In this document: one piece after another, positions 7,318-15,390 of the stretch
Position numbering within the stretch: position 1 is the first letter of the stretch
How the letters are laid out: each line of letters begins with the position of its first letter
Assembly: GCF_900119075.1 (NCBI RefSeq)
Contig: NZ_FPIP01000004.1
Location: forward strand, 62,001 to 126,000
Length of the DNA: 64,000 bases
Reading direction: 5' to 3'
DNA from: Ruminococcus flavefaciens
GTDB lineage: Bacteria; Bacillota; Clostridia; Oscillospirales; Ruminococcaceae
Program-made: the position numbers and the translations under genes
Notes under the pieces: generated by a model
Database searches by the model: none
What the model was told of the DNA's origin: nothing
The model's input: only the letters and a program-made list of their open reading frames with translations

Positions 7318-8658
7318 ATGAGCAGAGATATCAATAACAAATTCTGGAACGAGGAGCTTGAAACTCTTCCCCGTGAGGAACTGGAAAAGAGACAGCTTGA
7401 AGACCTGAAGGAGATCGTGAAGTTCGCATACGACAACGCTCCCTACTACAAGCGTTCATTTGATGAGGCAGGCGTAAAGCCCGAGGACATCAAGACTCTC
7501 AAGGACATCGAGAAGTTCCCGTTCATCAACAAGAAAACACAGCGCGACACTCAGGGCGTTGGTTCATTCCTCGGTGAGCTGGCAGCAGTTCCCGAAGAGG
7601 ACGTAGTTTTCATCTCAACATCATCCGGTTCCACAGGCGTACCTACAATGAGCCCCTTCACAAAGAAGGACTTCGACGAGTTTCAGGACACTGAGAGCCG
7701 CTGGTTCTGGCAGATAGGAATGAGACCGAATGACCGCTACGTACACGCTCTCAACTTCTCACTCTACGTTGGCGGACCTGACGTAATCGGCGCACAGAAC
7801 CTTGGTGCTTTATGTATCTGGGGCGGCACTCTCCCCAGCGAGAGACTTCTCTTCATACTTAAAACATATCAGCCTACAGTTATCTGGACTTCGCCTTCCT
7901 ACGCATGGCAGCTCGGTGAAAAGGCTCTCAAGGCAGGCTACGATCCAAAGAAGGACTTCAACATCAAGAAGATAATCGTTGCAGGCGAGCTCGGCGGTTC
8001 TATCGACGCTACAAGAAAGGCTATCGAGGAGATATGGGGCGCAGAGGTATTCGACTTCTACGGTCTGTCCGATATTTTCGGTGCCTGCGCTGCACAGTGC
8101 GAATACCACGACGGACTTCACATTGCTGAGAACCATATCCTTGTTGAAACAGTTGATATCCACACAGGCGAGATTCTTGAACCAGGCCAGACAGGTGAGC
8201 TTGTATTCACAACTCTCCGTAAGCACGCAAGACCTCTTATCAGATTCAAGACAGGTGATATCGGACGCATTGACACTACAAAATGCCGCTGCGGACGTAC
8301 ACACGGCAGGATCAGCATTCTCGGCAGAAAGGACGATATGTTCATCGTTTCCGCTGTTAATGTATTCCCAAGCGATATCGAGGCTGTTATCCGTGAGCAG
8401 AGCGACCTGACAGGTGAGTACCTTATCCGTATTTTTGAGAAGGACTTCACAAGCAAGTATGCAGTTGAGGTTGAGAAGGCAGCAGGTGTTGCAAAGGACG
8501 ACGATACAGTAGCAGCTGAGGTAAGCGCAGCACTCAAGGCTCGTATCGGTGTTAAGCCTGCAAGAGTAGTAGTTCACCCTGACGGCGGACTTGATACACG
8601 TTCAGAACATAAGTCAAGACGTGTTATCGACGAGAGAAATATTGACTACAATATATAA
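7318..8658 (+). CDS. Phenylacetate-CoA ligase-like adenylate-forming enzyme
   Basis: 446 residues, the length of PaaK. Motifs are 'FISTSSGSTGVPT' (P-loop), 'FDFYGLSDIFG' (aromatic/A5 region), 'FKTGDIGRID', and the C-terminal 'ILGRKDDMFIVSAVNVFPSDIE' typical of PaaK. CRCG..H residues near 'TTKCRCGRTHGR' resemble a small metal site often seen in this family. The enzyme would activate an aryl- or branched-chain carboxylic acid to its CoA ester with ATP, or run backwards to make ATP. Its promoter matches that of the 2-oxoacid:ferredoxin oxidoreductase operon, suggesting a joint route between acid, acyl-CoA and 2-oxoacid. The exact acid is unknown. Confidence 0.88.
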   Translation: MSRDINNKFWNEELETLPREELEKRQLEDLKEIVKFAYDNAPYYKRSFDEAGVKPEDIKTLKDIEKFPFINKKTQRDTQGVGSFLGELAAVPEEDVVFISTSSGSTGVPTMSPFTKKDFDEFQDTESRWFWQIGMRPNDRYVHALNFSLYVGGPDVIGAQNLGALCIWGGTLPSERLLFILKTYQPTVIWTSPSYAWQLGEKALKAGYDPKKDFNIKKIIVAGELGGSIDATRKAIEEIWGAEVFDFYGLSDIFGACAAQCEYHDGLHIAENHILVETVDIHTGEILEPGQTGELVFTTLRKHARPLIRFKTGDIGRIDTTKCRCGRTHGRISILGRKDDMFIVSAVNVFPSDIEAVIREQSDLTGEYLIRIFEKDFTSKYAVEVEKAAGVAKDDDTVAAEVSAALKARIGVKPARVVVHPDGGLDTRSEHKSRRVIDERNIDYNI

Positions 8659-8682
8659 TAATGTTATAATATAAGAGATGAT

Positions 8683-8779
8683 TGTAGGGGCTGATGCCTA
8701 CATCAGCCCGTAAAAATCGTGGCGATGTGGGCATCGCCCCATACAAATTATTTTTGCAGGGGCGGATATTATCCGCCCG
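8683..8779. repeat. Modular palindromic repeat, copy D (three cassettes)
   Basis: Three palindromes in a row: TGTAGGGGCTGATGCC/CATCAGCCC, GGCGATGTGG/GCATCGCCCC, and GGCGGATA/TATCCGCC. It lies between the ligase and aminotransferase genes. Confidence 0.8.
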
Positions 8780-8810
8780 ATTCATTTATTATTTTTTAAG
8801 GAGAAAAAAT

Positions 8811-9977
8811 ATGCCAGAACTTTCAAACCGAACAGCGACTTTTACCGATTCCGTCATCAGACGTATGACGAGAATTTCCAATAAATACGGCGCAGTAAAT
8901 CTCTCACAGGGTTTTCCAGACTTCGAGCCGCCCAAGGAGATACTTGACCGTCTTGCAGAGGTCACCAGAGAGGACTTCCACCAGTATTCCATAACATGGG
9001 GAGCTCAGAATTTCCGTGAGGCTCTTGCCGAGAAGCAGTCCCGTCTTATGGGACGTCAGATAGATCCCAACGGTGAGATAGTAGTCACCTGCGGAAGTAC
9101 AGAAGCCATGATGGCGGCAATGATGTCCGTTACAAATCCGGGAGACAAGGTCATCGTGTTCTCGCCCTTTTACGAGAACTACGGCGCAGATACCATTCTT
9201 TCGGGAGCCGAGCCTATCTACGTTCCACTGATACCGCCTGCATTCAGCTTTGATGCAGACGTTCTCGAAACCGCATTCAAGCAGCACCCAAAGGCGCTGA
9301 TACTCTGCAATCCATCTAATCCCTGCGGAAAGGTGTTCACCCTTGGAGAGCTTCAGATAATTGCAGACCTTGCCAAGAAGTACGACACCTTCGTTATCAC
9401 TGACGAGGTATATGAGCACATCGTTTACGCTCCCCACAAGCACGTTTACTTTGCAAGCCTGCCCGATATGTGGGAGAGAACTATCTCCTGCTCGTCACTC
9501 AGCAAGACCTACTCCATAACAGGCTGGAGACTGGGCTATGTCATAGCTCCGCCACATATCATAGATACTGTGAAAAAGGTGCACGATTTCCTTACAGTAG
9601 GTGCTGCTGCACCATTGCAGGAGGCTGCCGTTACGGGACTTCGTTTCGGCGACGATTACTACAAGTGGCTTCAGGACAAGTATACCGAGAAGCGCGACCT
9701 TTTCCTCCGCGGACTTGACGACATCGGCATACAGCATACCGTACCAGAGGGAGCTTACTACATTCTTCTTGATATCTCGGAGTTCGGATACAAGAGCGAC
9801 CTTGTATTCTGCGAAAAGCTTGCGGAATATGTGGGCGTGGGAGCAGTTCCCGGTTCAAGCTTCTTCAAGGAGCCCGAAAACCGCTACATAAGATTCCACT
9901 ATGCAAAGAAGAATGAAACTCTCGAAAATGCATTGAACCGACTTAACGATATAAGAAAGAAAATGCCCAAGGAATGA
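8811..9977 (+). CDS. Class I/II PLP aminotransferase (KAT/MtnE/YbdL-like)
   Basis: 388 residues from the ATG at 8811, which has AAGGAG just before it. The longer frame from 8694 runs through the palindromic repeat and is not credible. 'AVNLSQGFPDFEPP' near the N-terminus is shared by kynurenine, aromatic and methionine aminotransferases. The PLP lysine is in 'SLSKTYSITGWRLGY' and 'LILCNPSNPCGKVF' is the conserved Asn/Pro loop. It would exchange an amino acid for its 2-oxoacid, which could then be the substrate or product of the oxidoreductase at 10900-13757. Substrate specificity is not readable. A terminator follows at 10016-10050. Confidence 0.9.
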   Translation: MPELSNRTATFTDSVIRRMTRISNKYGAVNLSQGFPDFEPPKEILDRLAEVTREDFHQYSITWGAQNFREALAEKQSRLMGRQIDPNGEIVVTCGSTEAMMAAMMSVTNPGDKVIVFSPFYENYGADTILSGAEPIYVPLIPPAFSFDADVLETAFKQHPKALILCNPSNPCGKVFTLGELQIIADLAKKYDTFVITDEVYEHIVYAPHKHVYFASLPDMWERTISCSSLSKTYSITGWRLGYVIAPPHIIDTVKKVHDFLTVGAAAPLQEAAVTGLRFGDDYYKWLQDKYTEKRDLFLRGLDDIGIQHTVPEGAYYILLDISEFGYKSDLVFCEKLAEYVGVGAVPGSSFFKEPENRYIRFHYAKKNETLENALNRLNDIRKKMPKE

Positions 9978-10015
9978 GTTTTTCATTTGCTCATATCGTA
10001 TCTGAATAAAAAAAT

Positions 10016-10050
10016 CCGCAGTTCATAAACCAGAGCTGCGGCTTTTTGTT
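10016..10050 (+). terminator. Terminator after the aminotransferase gene
   Basis: CCGCAG (10016-10021) and CTGCGG (10036-10041) with a 14-base loop, then CTTTTTGTT. Confidence 0.8.
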
Positions 10051-10127
10051 GTATTGTCAAAAGAACTGTGATATAATAATTACATAGCTTTGGTACATAA
10101 CAATGCAGAAAAGGATATGAGGTAAAA

Positions 10128-10715
10128 ATGAATAAGATAATCGACATTTCTCAGGAGATATTCTCATGCAAGGTGTTCCCTGGGGATCCTGCGCCGAAGA
10201 ATACTCAGCTATTAAGCATAAAAAATGGTGACGTATGCAATCTGACGCAGCTTTCGATGTGCGCTCATAACGGAACTCACGCTGACGCGCCGTTCCATTT
10301 TCTCAATGACGGAAAGACCATAGACCAACTGGGACTTGTGCCTTTTGTGGGGAACTGTTTTGTGGCTCGTCATGACGGCAATGTTACAGCAGCTGACGCA
10401 GCAGCCATAATGGAAAAAGCAAAAGCAGCAGGCGCGGCTGAGCGCATACTTATCGCAGGAAAAGCGACGGTAACTGCCGAGGCAGCCCGTGTATTTGCAG
10501 CGGCAGGCATAAAGCTTCTCGGAAACGAAAGCCAGACCGTAGGTCCCGAGGACGCGCCAAAGGAGGTACATCTTATCCTGCTTGGAGCTGAGGTAGTTCT
10601 GCTGGAGGGGATAGTTCTTGACAATGTTGACGAGGGAAGATACTTTCTCAGCGCAGCTCCGCTTAATTTAGGCGGCTGTGACGGAGCTCCGTGCAGAGCA
10701 TATCTCATAAAGTAA
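10128..10715 (+). CDS. Cyclase-family (kynurenine formamidase-like) metal hydrolase
   Basis: 195 residues. The family signature HxGTHxDxPxH appears as 'CAHNGTHADAPFHF' with the first His replaced by Asn (N-G-T-H). The remaining metal-binding His/Asp/His are present. Family members hydrolyse N-formylkynurenine or related amides and lactones, but many Firmicute members are uncharacterised. It has its own RBS (GAGGTAAAA) and terminators on both sides, so it is probably a single-gene transcript. Its place between an aminotransferase and an arylpyruvate-type oxidoreductase would fit aromatic amino acid metabolism, but this is only context. Confidence 0.82.
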   Translation: MNKIIDISQEIFSCKVFPGDPAPKNTQLLSIKNGDVCNLTQLSMCAHNGTHADAPFHFLNDGKTIDQLGLVPFVGNCFVARHDGNVTAADAAAIMEKAKAAGAAERILIAGKATVTAEAARVFAAAGIKLLGNESQTVGPEDAPKEVHLILLGAEVVLLEGIVLDNVDEGRYFLSAAPLNLGGCDGAPCRAYLIK

Positions 10716-10752
10716 GAAGCAAGCCTTGAAAATACGAAATACAAATATCATG

Positions 10753-10782
10753 AAAAAGGTCCGATGATTCGGACTTTTTTTT
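10753..10782 (+). terminator. Terminator after the cyclase-family gene
   Basis: AAAAAG precedes GTCCGA (10759-10764), TGAT loop, TCGGAC (10769-10774), then eight T. The flanking A and T runs make it usable in both directions. Confidence 0.85.
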
Positions 10783-10800
10783 ATGAAGCCCTGATTCGGA

Positions 10801-10868
10801 TATAGCATTTCCCTATAACCTATGATAAATCTATCGTATTGGACACCTACGAAAAACAGGTGTATAAT
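10801..10868 (+). promoter_or_regulatory. Oxidoreductase operon promoter with LysR-type dyad
   Basis: TATAG-N7-CTATAACC at 10801-10820, -35 TTGGAC at 10839-10844, -10 TATAAT at 10863-10868. Spacing is identical to 7201-7268 at every element, and the -35 and -10 contexts (TATTGGACA and GTGTATAATTA) are the same, so the two promoters are almost certainly co-regulated. Confidence 0.82.
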
Positions 10869-10899
10869 TAATACATATTAAAACGATAGGAGAAATGGT

Positions 10900-11415
10900 A
10901 TGAAAGAGATTCTATGGCTCGGAAGAGGCGGTCAGGGCGCATTTACCGCTGCAAAACTTCTCGGAGCAGCCTATACGATAGATGATGACGATAAGTACGC
11001 CCTTGCATTTCCGTCATTCGGTCCCGAGCGCCGCGGAGCTCCCGTAAGAGCATTCACAAAGCTTGATACAAAGCCTGTTGCGGACAGAAGTCAGACCGAA
11101 AAGGCTGACTATATCGTTATCCTTGACGATACGCTGTACAGCCCCCAGCTTCTTGAGCTTCTGAAAGACAGCGGAAAAATTATAGTCAATTCAAAGCAGG
11201 ATATCGGAGGAGTCTGTACCTTTGACGCTGAGAAAATAGCCGCAGAATTCAGACTCCCGACGGTGAATACAGTTATGTTCGGACTTCTTATAGGTATTTC
11301 GGGAGTCGTTTCGTCTGACAATGCAGCAGAAGCTATAAAAGGCTATATGCCGCAGAAAATACAGGAGCGCAATATCAATGCGCTTCTCAGAGCTGTTCAG
11401 GAGGTGGCAAAGTGA
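10900..11415 (+). CDS. 2-oxoacid:ferredoxin oxidoreductase, gamma subunit
   Basis: 171 residues, the separate gamma subunit of the POR/VOR family. The N-terminal 'MKEILWLGRGGQGAFTAAKLLG' is the standard GRGGQG loop, and 'FPSFGPERRGAPV' is the conserved CoA-side motif (FpsyGpErRGg). First gene of a four-gene operon with overlapping or touching reading frames. Separate gamma, delta, alpha and beta subunits resemble pyruvate or 2-oxoisovalerate oxidoreductases rather than two-subunit IOR/KOR enzymes. AGGAG lies before the ATG. Confidence 0.92.
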   Translation: MKEILWLGRGGQGAFTAAKLLGAAYTIDDDDKYALAFPSFGPERRGAPVRAFTKLDTKPVADRSQTEKADYIVILDDTLYSPQLLELLKDSGKIIVNSKQDIGGVCTFDAEKIAAEFRLPTVNTVMFGLLIGISGVVSSDNAAEAIKGYMPQKIQERNINALLRAVQEVAK

Positions 11416-11705
11416 GACCGCATATCAGAGAGAAAAAGAGCTTCACATTTGATGAAGTTCCGGAAAATACGTCATTTGAAGCAGGCTACCTCACTACCGT
11501 CAACAGCGGCTGGCGAAGCATAAGACCTGTTATAAACAGCGCAAAATGCGTGGGCTGTGAGCAGTGCTATCTCTACTGTCCCGACGGAGTTATATCCATA
11601 CAGGACGGCAAGGCAGTCATCGACTACGATTTCTGCAAGGGCTGCGGAATATGCGCGAAAATATGTAAGATAAAGGCAATAGAAATGGAGGCGGAGCGCA
11701 AATGA
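11412..11705 (+). CDS. 2-oxoacid:ferredoxin oxidoreductase, delta (2x[4Fe-4S]) subunit
   Basis: 97 residues with two ferredoxin-type clusters, CVGCEQCYLYCP and CKGCGICAKICK. It passes electrons from the TPP site to ferredoxin. GTG start overlapping the gamma stop (GTGA), so it is translationally coupled. The N-terminal 'TVNSGWRSIRPVI' matches PorD/VorD, which carry an arm wrapping the alpha subunit. Confidence 0.93.
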   Translation: MRPHIREKKSFTFDEVPENTSFEAGYLTTVNSGWRSIRPVINSAKCVGCEQCYLYCPDGVISIQDGKAVIDYDFCKGCGICAKICKIKAIEMEAERK

Positions 11706-12874
11706 GCAAAAAATTCTTATCAGGCAACGAGGCTTTTGCCGAGGGCATACGTCTTGCACGTCCGCAGGTCATTTCGGCTTATCCTATAACTCCACAGACC
11801 ATAGTTGTTGAGCGTCTTTCGGAAATGGTGGAGGACGGCAGTCTCAACGCTGAATACGTACACGTTGAGTCCGAGCATTCGGCTATGTCATGTGCTATAG
11901 GAGCAAGTGCCGTAGGCGCGAGAGCCTTTACGGCGACCTCCTCTCAGGGACTTCTCTACATGGCTGAATGTCTCTACTATGCATCGGGCGGACGTTTTCC
12001 CATAGTTATGATGAACGCAGACCGTTCAACTGCTCTTCCGTGGAATATCTACGGCGACCAGCGAGACAGCCTTTCACAGCTTGACAGCGGCTGGATACAG
12101 GCGTATGCCGAGAACGCTCAGGAGGCTCTCGACCTTGCGCTCATGAGCTACAGGATAGCGGAGGATAAGCGTGTTTCCACGCCCTATATGGCTAATCTGG
12201 ACGGCTTCGTGCTTACACATACATACGAAACAGTGGATATCCCCGACCGTGAGCAGGCAGACAGATTCCTGCCGCCCTATGAGACCGACAACCGCATAGA
12301 CCTTGACGCTCCTAAGAATATGGCGTTTTCGGCAGGTCCCGATACAAACTACATCTTCAAGTACAAGGAGCATGAGGGCGTACTTGCGGCTCGTGAAGTC
12401 ATCACCGAGACCGAAAAGGCTTTTGCCGAGATATTCGGCAGAAAATACACAGGACTGCTTGAAAATTACCGCACCGAGGACGCTGACTACATTATCGTTA
12501 CTCTGGGCAGTATCGCAGGTCTCTGCCGTGAAACTGCGGATAAGCTCCGCGAAAATGGCGTAAAGGCAGGCGTTGTCCGCATTCGCTACATGAGACCATT
12601 CCCAAATGCTGAGATAGCTGATGTACTGCGCAATGCCAAGGCATATGCAGTTCTTGAAAAGGACATCAGCTTCGGCAATGAGGGAACGGTTTTCACCAAT
12701 GTTAATTCCGCCCTGAAAAAGGCAGGAGCGGACGTAAAGGGCTATAACTTCATTGGCGGTCTGGGCGGACGCAATATCTCCGCTTCTGATATTGAGAAGA
12801 TATACAATGACATCGCAAATGGCACGGAAAGTGTCAATTTTATAGGAATAGGAGGCGAGAGCAATGGCAAATAA
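11702..12874 (+). CDS. 2-oxoacid:ferredoxin oxidoreductase, alpha subunit
   Basis: 390 residues. 'SAYPITPQTIVVERLSEMV' carries the PITPQT motif of POR-type alpha subunits, and 'YVHVESEHSAMSCAIGASAVGARAFTATSSQGLLYM' is the conserved active-site region. The C-terminal 'AYAVLEKDISFGNEGTVF' matches PorA/VorA. Start overlaps the delta stop (ATGA). The substrate, whether pyruvate, branched-chain or aryl 2-oxoacids, is not fixed by these motifs. Shared regulation with the PaaK-like ligase argues for something other than central pyruvate metabolism. Confidence 0.93.
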   Translation: MSKKFLSGNEAFAEGIRLARPQVISAYPITPQTIVVERLSEMVEDGSLNAEYVHVESEHSAMSCAIGASAVGARAFTATSSQGLLYMAECLYYASGGRFPIVMMNADRSTALPWNIYGDQRDSLSQLDSGWIQAYAENAQEALDLALMSYRIAEDKRVSTPYMANLDGFVLTHTYETVDIPDREQADRFLPPYETDNRIDLDAPKNMAFSAGPDTNYIFKYKEHEGVLAAREVITETEKAFAEIFGRKYTGLLENYRTEDADYIIVTLGSIAGLCRETADKLRENGVKAGVVRIRYMRPFPNAEIADVLRNAKAYAVLEKDISFGNEGTVFTNVNSALKKAGADVKGYNFIGGLGGRNISASDIEKIYNDIANGTESVNFIGIGGESNGK

Positions 12875-13757
12875 GGTTGCAGACAGCATTTCCCGTGAGG
12901 AATTCTTCTACGGACACAAAGCCTGTGCAGGCTGCGGCGGAAGTCTTGCTGTAAGAGCTGCACTGAAGGTCCTCGGACCAAATGCGGTATCGGTTCTTCC
13001 GGCGGGCTGTATGTCGGCAGTAGGCTTCAATTTCCCACAGCTTTGCTTCTCAAACAACTCCATAATCTCGACCTTTGCAGGTACAGCCTCCATGCTCACA
13101 GGCGTCGAAGCAGGTCTCCGCGCAAGGGGAATAAAGGATTTCACGGCAGTTGGCTTTGCAGGTGACGGCGGTACGGCAGATATCGGTATACAGGCTCTTT
13201 CGGGAGCTATCGACCGCAACGACAATATCATCTACATCTGCTACGATAACGAAGCCTACATGAATACGGGCATACAGAAGAGCGGTCTCACGCCTTTCGG
13301 TGCAAAGACCACAACTACTCCGGCAGGAAAGAATATCCACGGAAATATCCGTCCCAAGAAGAATATGTTCGAGATAGCCGCTGCACATGATATACCGTAT
13401 GCTGCAACTGCAAGCGTGGGTTATATCTACGATTTCATTCAAAAGGTGCAGAAGGCTTCACAGATTCAGGGTACAAAGTATATCCACGTAATCGCTCCAT
13501 GTCCTACAGGCTGGGGAGTTGCTCCCGATGAGACTGTTGAGATAGCCAAGGAGGTCGTTGACTGCGGACTGTGGTATCTTGCAGAGTACGAAAACGGCGA
13601 ATTCAAGCTCAATCACAAGCCCAAGGAGTTCACCAGTGTTGAGGCTTATCTGAAAAAGCAGGGACGCTTCAAGCACCTTACCGACGAGGATATAGAGGTG
13701 ATAACGGCTTCAAGGGACAAGAAATGGGAGTTTATCGGCAAAAACTTTGCGGTTTGA
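12864..13757 (+). CDS. 2-oxoacid:ferredoxin oxidoreductase, beta (TPP) subunit
   Basis: 297 residues, binding TPP and the proximal [4Fe-4S]. Cluster cysteines are seen in 'HKACAGCGGSLAVRAAL', with more in 'PAGCMSAV' and 'IAPCPTGW'. The TPP motif GDG...N is 'VGFAGDGGTADIGIQALSGAIDRNDNIIYICYDNEAYMNTG'-like, with GDGGTADIG and the downstream NEAYMNTG. It overlaps the alpha gene by 11 bases. No clear terminator follows. The next transcription unit has its own leader at about 13871-14103. Confidence 0.93.
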   Translation: MANKVADSISREEFFYGHKACAGCGGSLAVRAALKVLGPNAVSVLPAGCMSAVGFNFPQLCFSNNSIISTFAGTASMLTGVEAGLRARGIKDFTAVGFAGDGGTADIGIQALSGAIDRNDNIIYICYDNEAYMNTGIQKSGLTPFGAKTTTTPAGKNIHGNIRPKKNMFEIAAAHDIPYAATASVGYIYDFIQKVQKASQIQGTKYIHVIAPCPTGWGVAPDETVEIAKEVVDCGLWYLAEYENGEFKLNHKPKEFTSVEAYLKKQGRFKHLTDEDIEVITASRDKKWEFIGKNFAV

Positions 13758-13929
13758 GTTTATTTGCGCAGAAAAAACTGTTTTGAATACAAGCAGTAAT
13801 ATCTGCGTCAACATCAACTGTCGATATAATTTGTTTATAAATTATTAATTCAATCTGATGCAGAATGTGTTATAATAATATCTATAATATTTTATAGGCA
13901 AATTATCACCGAAAAGAGTTGACAATGAT

Positions 13930-14016
13930 ATGATGAACTATACTGATAAAATGACGCACAACACCGCAGTAAATTCTACAGTACAGCATAACTGCGCTCT
14001 TTTTAAGATAGGATAG
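13930..14016 (+). CDS. 28-residue leader peptide ahead of the sensor kinase
   Basis: ATG at 13930 (or 13933) opens a 28-codon frame starting MMNYTDKMTHN and ending HNCALFKIG. GAAAAGAG (13911-13918) is a weak RBS. The frame ends 8 bases before a 15-bp terminator stem, with the kinase gene beyond it. Upstream TATAAT at 13871-13876 with TTCAAT at 13849-13854 could be the promoter. This peptide-then-terminator design is typical of translation-controlled attenuation (amino-acid supply or ribosome-targeting drugs). No amino acid is strongly enriched, so drug- or arrest-type sensing is as likely as starvation sensing. Confidence 0.5.
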   Translation: MMNYTDKMTHNTAVNSTVQHNCALFKIG

Positions 14017-14023
14017 ATGTAAT

Positions 14024-14070
14024 AAGTGTTCTCGAAGGGATAAGTGGTTCCTTTGAGGACGCTTTTTATT
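14024..14070 (+). terminator. Leader terminator (attenuator) of the sensor kinase operon
   Basis: 15-bp stem 14024-14038 with 14050-14064 (several G-T pairs), 11-base loop GATAAGTGGTT, then CTTTTTATTTG. It lies between the 28-residue frame and the kinase RBS (AAAGGGGGC). Confidence 0.75.
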
Positions 14071-14103
14071 TGAACAGATAATTCTTCTGAAAGGGGGCAA
14101 TCC

Positions 14104-15390
14104 ATGAATATAATAATAGAATTTATCGGACAGAGCTACATGACGCTCATGCTGCTTTTGGGACTTATAATCATAATGCTTGTAAACCGACGGATAAAAA
14201 TAGACGGAGTTCAGTACGTATGGGCGATTGCAAGCCTTGTATTCATCATTACCGTATGTGAATACGTGGAATACTGGTGCGACACATATAATAAGCCTAT
14301 ATGGATAAGATATGTAAAATCAGCGATAACCTACTCGCTGAATCCGCTGCTCATATTGCTGGAGCTTTATCTTATCGCTCCCATAAAGCATAAATTCCTG
14401 CTGGTTATACCATACATAATAAATGTGGTATTGGCAGTATCTGACCTTTTCGGCACTAATTTTATCTACGCCTACACAGAAGACCATAATTTTATTTCGG
14501 GAAAGCTGAAAGTGGTACCTGCCATAGTCGTATGCTTCTATATCCTGCTGCTGACCTTTTATTCCAACTATTTTATCAAAAACGACGAGCGTTCAAAGGC
14601 GATAATAGTATTTTTCATGTCTTTTACCACTATAATCACTGTCTATCTGGAATACGAAAACATTATCGTCAATCACACTACCGATATAGCTGCAATGGAA
14701 ATGCTGATATACTATTTCTATCTTGCGGCGATACATCACAGCAAGGTACAGCAGAAACTCCACGCAAGCGAGCTTGCGCTTGAAAGGCAGAACAATGAGC
14801 TCCTTATGGCACAGATACAGCCTCATTTCATCAATAATTCACTGCTTGCCATACAGGCGAGGTGCATGGATTATCCCGAGATATACGACAGTATCAGGAA
14901 CTTTTCACGGTATCTGCGGTCGAATTTCGACAACATAGGCAATACTCATTCTATCACCTTTGAGCAGGAGCTGAAGAACATCAAGGCGTATCTTGCCCTT
15001 GAAAAGATGAACTTCGGCGACAGGCTCACAGTGGAATACGATATTGATAACGAGGACTTCATGCTCCCTGCTCTCAGCGTTGAACCCCTTGTGGAGAACG
15101 CAGTTCGGCACGGAGTAGCCGCAAGAGAGAACGGCGGCGTTGTACAGATAATACAGCGCGACGAGGAGAGCGGCATAATTATTGAAGTCCGCGATATCGG
15201 ACAGGGAAAGCTCAATCTGACAGAAAAACAGGAAAAACGCCGCGGTATCGGAGTTGCCAACGTCCGAGCCCGCCTTGCGGTCAATAATAAGGGTGTTCTG
15301 GAGCTTATTCCCGAGGATAACGGGTACTGCGCCAGAATAATTCTCAAGGATATAAGATATGCTGATGAAAAAGGGGAGAAAGATGTATGA
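14104..15390 (+). CDS. Membrane sensor histidine kinase, LytS/YpdA (His_kinase) type
   Basis: 428 residues. About seven hydrophobic segments fill residues 1-205 with no large extracellular domain. A short coiled segment leads to the His_kinase motif 'LLMAQIQPHFINNSLLAIQ' (phospho-acceptor His in QPHF), then HATPase motifs 'VEPLVENAVRHGV' and 'RRGIGVANVRARL'. The usual FN after the His is IN here. The kinase stop overlaps the response regulator start (ATGA), so they are a pair. The signal is unknown, and the seven-helix sensor suggests a small lipophilic or peptide ligand. Expression appears to be controlled by the attenuator in its leader. Confidence 0.9.
   Translation: MNIIIEFIGQSYMTLMLLLGLIIIMLVNRRIKIDGVQYVWAIASLVFIITVCEYVEYWCDTYNKPIWIRYVKSAITYSLNPLLILLELYLIAPIKHKFLLVIPYIINVVLAVSDLFGTNFIYAYTEDHNFISGKLKVVPAIVVCFYILLLTFYSNYFIKNDERSKAIIVFFMSFTTIITVYLEYENIIVNHTTDIAAMEMLIYYFYLAAIHHSKVQQKLHASELALERQNNELLMAQIQPHFINNSLLAIQARCMDYPEIYDSIRNFSRYLRSNFDNIGNTHSITFEQELKNIKAYLALEKMNFGDRLTVEYDIDNEDFMLPALSVEPLVENAVRHGVAARENGGVVQIIQRDEESGIIIEVRDIGQGKLNLTEKQEKRRGIGVANVRARLAVNNKGVLELIPEDNGYCARIILKDIRYADEKGEKDV

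Noticed and set aside
10054..10077. TTGTCA and TATAAT upstream of the cyclase gene
   Set aside because: The spacer is only 12 bases, too short for a standard promoter pair, although the -10 alone may be used.
12074..12889. 271-codon minus-strand frame
   Set aside because: Antisense to the alpha subunit gene, which has unmistakable POR motifs.
13919..13944. TTGACA and TATACT at the start of the 28-residue leader frame
   Set aside because: Spacer is 14 bases, and it would start transcription inside the leader frame.
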